Origin: JBGTBQ01 sp041749275
Lineage (GTDB): Bacteria; Acidobacteriota; Blastocatellia; Pyrinomonadales; Pyrinomonadaceae
Assembly: GCA_041749275.1 (NCBI GenBank)
Contig: JBGTBQ010000152.1
Span: forward strand, 1-17,377
DNA length: 17,377 nucleotides
Reading direction: 5' to 3'
A program made the translations under genes and the position numbers. Below, in pieces: positions 14,240-17,377 of the stretch. The first letter of the stretch is position 1, and each line of letters opens with the position of its first letter. Below the pieces are notes generated by a model that was not told the origin of the DNA, did no database searches, and was given only the letters and a program-made list of their open reading frames with translations.

Positions 14240-15643
14240 ATGGCTCGTGATGAGACAGCGAATGTGGGCGGTGCGATGTGGCAGACGCAGGCCGCGCCGG
14301 GACGCTTCCCGCTGCTCACCGACCCGGTCTCGCAAGAGTCCGCGCCGCTCTTCGCGGAGAACCTGCGGCGCGGCGCGAAACCGCGCGCGGGGTGGACGTG
14401 CGGCGTCGAGTTCGAACTGTTCGGCTATGACCGCGAGCGGGATTTTCAGCGCCTCGACCCGGCACAGGTGCAGCGCGTGCTCGCCGGCTTCGCGCCCAAT
14501 TCGGGCAGTCTGGTTTATGAGGGCGGCACGCTCGTCGAGATTGACGCCGGGCAGATGAATCGCCTGACCATCGAGCCGGGCGGGCAGATCGAGTTTTCCG
14601 GAGCGCCGCGCAGAAGTCTCGCGGATGTTGAGCGCGAAGTCCGGCGCTTTCTCGCGCGTCTGCACGAGATCGCCGAGGCGCACGACTTCGCCTTCCTCGC
14701 CGTCGGCTTCGACCCGCTGCGGACGCTTGAAGAGCAGCGCTGGTTCCCGAAACCGCGCTACGACGTAATGCGCCCCTATCTCGCCACGCGCGGCGCGCGC
14801 GCGTGGGACATGATGACGCGCACCTGCGCCGTGCAATGCAACCTCGATTACGGCGACGAGGAAGACCTCGCCAAAAAATTTCTCGTCGGCAACCGCCTCG
14901 CGCCCATCGTCACGGCGATCTTCGCCAACTCGCCGTTCGAGAACGGGCGACTCTCCGGCTACAAGTCCACGCGCTATGCCGCATGGCTGAAGACCGACCC
15001 CGACCGCTCCGGCATCCCGCCCTGCGCGCTCGCCGACGACTTTACGCCCGCATCGTTCGTCGCCTACGCCCTCGACGTGCCGATGCTCTTCGCGCAGCGC
15101 GACGGCCTCTACCTCGACGCGCCCACAGGCGTGCGCTTCGGAGAGTTCCTTGAGCACGGCGCGGGCGCGATTCGTCCCGTCTTCGGCGACTGGGCCGATC
15201 ATCTGACGACCATCTTTACGGACGCGCGCCTCAAGCAGCACATCGAACTGCGCGGCGCCGACTGCAACGGCCTTGAGATGACGCTCGCGTTGCAGGCGCT
15301 CTGGAAAGGATTGTTCTACGACGCCGACGCGCTCGACGAAGCGCACCGCCTCGCGCCGCGATTGAATCAAGCGGATGCCCTCCTCCTGCGCGAGGCCGTG
15401 GCGCGCGACGGCCTCGCGGCCCGGCACGCGGGCGTTGATGTTTTAGCCATCGCCAGAGAGGTTGTCGCTGTGGCCGAAGGAGGATTGAAGCGCGCCGCGC
15501 CGGATGAGGTCTCTTATCTCGACATCCTCCGTCAACAGGTGATCGTCGAGGGCGTCTGCCCGACGGACATCCACTTGCGTAACTGGGAAGGTTCTTGGCG
15601 CGGTTCAGTCATCAGGGCCGTCGAAACCCTGCGCGTCGCATGA
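14240..15643 (+). CDS. egtA: Glutamate-cysteine ligase of the GCS2/EgtA type
   Basis: The product (467 residues from ATG 14240) belongs to the GCS2 family of ATP-dependent glutamate-cysteine ligases. It would join glutamate and cysteine to gamma-glutamylcysteine, the thiol donor for mycobacterial-type EgtB. Family features in order are GVEFELFGYD (metal-binding Glu residues), YEGGTLVEIDAGQMNRLTIEPGGQIEFSG (nucleotide and glutamate site), AVGFDPL, WFPKPRYDVMRPYL, MMTRTCAVQCNLDYGDE, and ANSPFENGRLSGYKSTR. Length is normal. The start is uncertain: GTG 14222 and ATG 14276 are in frame, no good ribosome site marks any, and the repeat ending at 14220 forms the leader. It follows egtD by 130 bp and precedes the ABC ATPase by 24 bp, so egtD-egtA-ATPase look like one operon. 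A role in glutathione synthesis is an alternative, but no glutathione synthetase is visible and the position argues for EgtA. Confidence 0.88.
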   Translation: MARDETANVGGAMWQTQAAPGRFPLLTDPVSQESAPLFAENLRRGAKPRAGWTCGVEFELFGYDRERDFQRLDPAQVQRVLAGFAPNSGSLVYEGGTLVEIDAGQMNRLTIEPGGQIEFSGAPRRSLADVEREVRRFLARLHEIAEAHDFAFLAVGFDPLRTLEEQRWFPKPRYDVMRPYLATRGARAWDMMTRTCAVQCNLDYGDEEDLAKKFLVGNRLAPIVTAIFANSPFENGRLSGYKSTRYAAWLKTDPDRSGIPPCALADDFTPASFVAYALDVPMLFAQRDGLYLDAPTGVRFGEFLEHGAGAIRPVFGDWADHLTTIFTDARLKQHIELRGADCNGLEMTLALQALWKGLFYDADALDEAHRLAPRLNQADALLLREAVARDGLAARHAGVDVLAIAREVVAVAEGGLKRAAPDEVSYLDILRQQVIVEGVCPTDIHLRNWEGSWRGSVIRAVETLRVA

Positions 15644-15667
15644 GGTCGAGCGTCGCGCGTCAAAGAT

Positions 15668-16435
15668 ATGTCGTCAAACGCTGCCATGGTCGTTCAATTC
15701 CGAGGGGTCGGCTACAGCGTGCCTCCGGCGACGACGCCGATTATTGAAGACCTCAAGTTCGAGATTGGGCGCGGCGAGACGCTGGTGCTCCTCGGCGAGT
15801 CGGGGTGCGGGAAGACGACGACGCTGCGGCTCGTCAATCGTCTGCTCGTGCCGACGGCGGGCGCGGTGCTGGTCGAGGGCAAAGACACGCGCGAGTGGGA
15901 CGCGATAGAGCTTCGCCGACGGACGGGCTATGTCATTCAAGAGGCGGGGCTGTTTCCGCACTTCACGGTCGAGCGCAACGTCGGGCTGGTGCCCGCGCTC
16001 GAAGGCTGGGAAGAGGCGCGCGTGCGCGTGCGTGTGCGCGAGTTGCTGGCGCTCGTCAAGCTCGACCCGGAAAAGTTCGCCGGGCGATTCCCCGGCGAGC
16101 TTTCGGGCGGGCAGCGGCAGCGCGTGGGCGTGGCGCGGGCGCTCGCGTCGGACCCGCCGCTTCTCCTGATGGACGAGCCTTTCGGCGCGCTCGACCCACT
16201 GACGCGCGCCGAATTGCAAAGAGAGTTCGCCGCGCTGCAAAAGAGCTTAGGCAAGACGGTCGTCTTCGTCACGCACGACGTGCGCGAGGCGCTTTTGCTG
16301 GCGACGCGCGTCGGGTTGATGAGCGCCGGGCGGCTCGTCCTGCTCGCCACGCCCGAAGAGTTCCTGCGCTCCGACGAAGAGCTGGCGCGCGCCTATTGCG
16401 AAACTTTGAGCGTGCCTGACAAGGCCGCTGTTTAA
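15668..16435 (+). CDS. ABC transporter ATPase, quaternary-amine (OpuCA/EgtV) type
   Basis: The 255-residue product (ATG 15668; ATG 15686 also possible) has all ABC motifs: Walker A GESGCGKT at 43-50, Q-loop Gln91, signature LSGGQRQRV at 145-153, Walker B LLLMDE at 165-170, D-loop GALD, and the switch His203 in VFVTHD. Sequence style (REALLLATRVGLMSAGRLVLLATPEEFL) is that of the osmoprotectant/methionine importer branch. OpuCA and the Helicobacter ergothioneine ATPase EgtV carry C-terminal CBS domains; this protein ends about 50 residues after the H-loop and has none. It begins 24 bp after egtA, so it is probably translated from the same mRNA. Together with the permease gene at 16800 it should form an importer for a betaine-like substrate, plausibly ergothioneine, which itself is a trimethylated betaine. 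Confidence 0.88.
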   Translation: MSSNAAMVVQFRGVGYSVPPATTPIIEDLKFEIGRGETLVLLGESGCGKTTTLRLVNRLLVPTAGAVLVEGKDTREWDAIELRRRTGYVIQEAGLFPHFTVERNVGLVPALEGWEEARVRVRVRELLALVKLDPEKFAGRFPGELSGGQRQRVGVARALASDPPLLLMDEPFGALDPLTRAELQREFAALQKSLGKTVVFVTHDVREALLLATRVGLMSAGRLVLLATPEEFLRSDEELARAYCETLSVPDKAAV

Positions 16436-16438
16436 AGC

Positions 16439-16460
16439 GCAGCCTTCAGGTTGCTTTCTT
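16439..16460 (+). terminator. Weak terminator-like hairpin after the ATPase gene
   Basis: GCAGCCTTCAGGTTGC (16439-16454) can form a six- to seven-pair stem with one G-T pair and is followed by TTTCTT. It is just after the ATPase stop codon (16433-16435). The stem is short and the loop tight, so read-through into the permease gene remains likely. Confidence 0.35.
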
Positions 16461-16539
16461 AAAAAAATACAGGCCGAGGTGGAGACTCTAAGCGTTTCAT
16501 TTAAGCGTTTCATTAAAGAGTGAATCCGTGCAGCAGTCC

Positions 16540-16719
16540 GCCGCGTAGCGGCGAGATGAATTTAGCCCGGCGTTTCAACGCCGGGTCAGTGTCCGATCCG
16601 CCCATCGTCGCGTCAGCGACGGCTGAACAAAGCTCAAACGTCGCTGACGCGACGTACGTTGTTTGCTGCGTTTCCCGGCCTTGAAAGGCCGGGCTAAATT
16701 CATGCTGCCGCTACGCGGC
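16540..16719. repeat. Nested palindromic repeat, family B
   Basis: Outer arms 16540-16571 and 16688-16719 are complementary over 32 positions except a 3-base bulge (GAG against GCT). They consist of GCCGCGTAGCGGC plus ATGAATTTAGCCCGGC and their complements. Inside each arm lies a further hairpin: CCCGGCGTTTCAACGCCGGG on the left and CCCGGCCTTGAAAGGCCGGG on the right. A central pair, CGTCGCGTCAGCGACG (16606-16621) and its exact complement (16639-16654), forms another stem. This is a modular REP/MITE-like element with no encoded protein. Confidence 0.85.
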
Positions 16720-16774
16720 GATGCAACTGATTTCTCAGTTTGCTGCTACGCGGCGAGGCAAATGATTTCTCAGT
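16703..16774 (+). repeat. Tandem duplication at the right end of family B
   Basis: A roughly 35-bp unit occurs twice: TGCTGCCGCTACGCGGCG...TGATTTCTCAGT at 16703-16739 and TGCTGCTACGCGGCGAG...TGATTTCTCAGT at 16741-16774. The second is three bases shorter (one CCG lost) and has a few substitutions. It ends 25 bp before the permease start. Confidence 0.75.
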
Positions 16775-16799
16775 GTAGAATTCAAGAGAAGAGCGGCGC

Positions 16800-17377
16800 A
16801 TGAACTTCTTCGAGTTCGCACAGCGCAACTGGCGCGAGATACTTGGCCTAACGGGCGAGCATCTTTTCCTCGTCCTCGTCTCGACCGCGCTCGCCGTCGC
16901 CGTCGGCCTCCCTGTCGGCATTCTTTTGACAAGGCGCGCGGCGCTGAAACGCCCCGTGCTCGCCGTCGCCAATGTCTTGCAGACCGTGCCGAGCCTCGCG
17001 CTCTTCGGCTTCCTCATTCCGCTGCCCGTCGTCGGCGGCGTCGGCGCGCGTCCGGCCATCATCGCACTCTTTCTCTACGCGCTGCTGCCGGTCATCCGCA
17101 ACACCGTGACGGGCATCGAAGGCGTTGAACGCAACGTGCGCGAGGCGGCGGTGGCGATGGGAATGCGGGACGGACAGGTGTTGCGACAGGTTGAGTTGCC
17201 GCTCGCCGCGCCCGTCATCCTTGCGGGCGTGCGCGTGGCGGCGGTGATTTCGGTGGGCGTGGCGACGATTGCGGCGGCAATTGGCGCGGGCGGACTTGGC
17301 ACGTACATCTTTCGCGGGCTGCGCCAGTACGACGACAACCTGCTGCTCGCGGGCGCCGTGCCGGCGGCCCTGCTCGC
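16800..17377 (+). CDS. ABC permease, OpuCB/EgtU type (truncated by window end)
   Basis: The first 192 codons are present, from ATG 16800 (purine-rich GAAGAG about eight bases upstream). The N-terminus MNFFEFAQRNWREILGLTGEHLFLVLVSTALAVAVGLPVGILLTRR is typical of quaternary-amine permeases of the OpuCB group. Next come VLQTVPSLALFGFLIPL and the coupling helix region REAAVAMGMRDGQVLRQVELPLAAPVILAGVRV, the EAA-type contact with the ATPase. AAAIGAGGLGTYIFRGLRQYDDNLLLAGAVPAALLA follows, so at least five membrane helices are visible. Simple OpuCB permeases end near residue 210; ergothioneine EgtU proteins continue with a fused substrate-binding domain of roughly 270 residues. The window stops just before that can be decided. 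With the upstream ATPase and egt genes the likely substrate is ergothioneine or another betaine. Confidence 0.88.
   Translation, partial: MNFFEFAQRNWREILGLTGEHLFLVLVSTALAVAVGLPVGILLTRRAALKRPVLAVANVLQTVPSLALFGFLIPLPVVGGVGARPAIIALFLYALLPVIRNTVTGIEGVERNVREAAVAMGMRDGQVLRQVELPLAAPVILAGVRVAAVISVGVATIAAAIGAGGLGTYIFRGLRQYDDNLLLAGAVPAALL

Larger units (their letters stand above)
16436..16799. other. Gap between ATPase and permease genes
   Basis: This 364-bp non-coding stretch separates two genes that are usually adjacent. It holds a weak terminator-like hairpin (16439-16460), a 12-bp direct repeat TAAGCGTTTCAT near 16488-16514, and then the nested palindromes and tandem duplication of repeat family B (16540-16774). 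I see no open reading frame worth reporting. Confidence 0.7.

Noticed and set aside
14144..15427. A 427-codon open frame on the minus strand
   Set aside because: It is antisense to egtA, Arg/Ala/Glu-rich, and has no family features, while the plus strand encodes a full GCS2 protein.
1..17377. CRISPR arrays, tRNA or rRNA genes, transposase genes, replication origins
   Set aside because: I looked for regularly spaced direct repeats, cloverleaf-like RNA genes and transposase motifs and found none. The repeats present are palindromic elements, not spaced arrays.

Overview
The window is a GC-rich (low-60s percent by eye) chromosomal segment of a free-living, probably aerobic bacterium. The sigma/anti-sigma style, the DUF885 lipoprotein, Uma2 and MacB-type genes and the codon use all resemble Acidobacteriota, perhaps class Blastocatellia. 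This placement is inference: no rRNA or other phylogenetic marker is present. Both ends cut through genes.

Layout. 2-244 is the end of an M28 metallopeptidase, followed by a strong hairpin. 384-935 is an ORF6N-domain DNA-binding protein of lower GC, with a perfect 27-bp palindrome inside its coding region. 1030-1887 is a zinc-ribbon membrane protein. 2050-4713 is a three-gene plus-strand unit: an ECF sigma factor, its translationally coupled zinc anti-sigma factor, and a secreted protein of unknown function. A 30-bp perfect-stem bidirectional terminator (4750-4814) separates it from a small convergent gene (4833-5114, minus). 5373-7894 is a DUF885 lipoprotein coupled by an ATGA overlap to a small P-loop kinase-like protein. 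On the minus strand, 7910-10532 carries two MacB/FtsX-type ABC permeases without their ATPase, and 10682-11272 an orphan Uma2-family nuclease.

The right third (11368 to the end) is an ergothioneine locus: egtB (minus), then divergently egtD, egtA, an OpuCA-type ABC ATPase without CBS domains, and a truncated OpuCB/EgtU-type permease. EgtA makes gamma-glutamylcysteine, EgtD trimethylates histidine to hercynine, and EgtB joins the two with oxygen. The transporter belongs to the quaternary-amine family that contains the recently described ergothioneine importers. A biosynthetic set and a candidate transporter in one locus is the main biological point. EgtC and EgtE are not visible.

The window also holds two families of palindromic repeats. 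Family A has three copies (5229-5358, 12906-13034, 14152-14220), each ending 14-28 bp before the start codon of a plus-strand gene. A base-pair substitution has propagated through all four stem words of the third copy. Family B (16540-16774) is a nested set of inverted repeats between the ATPase and permease genes. No transposase is present, so both look like non-autonomous elements.
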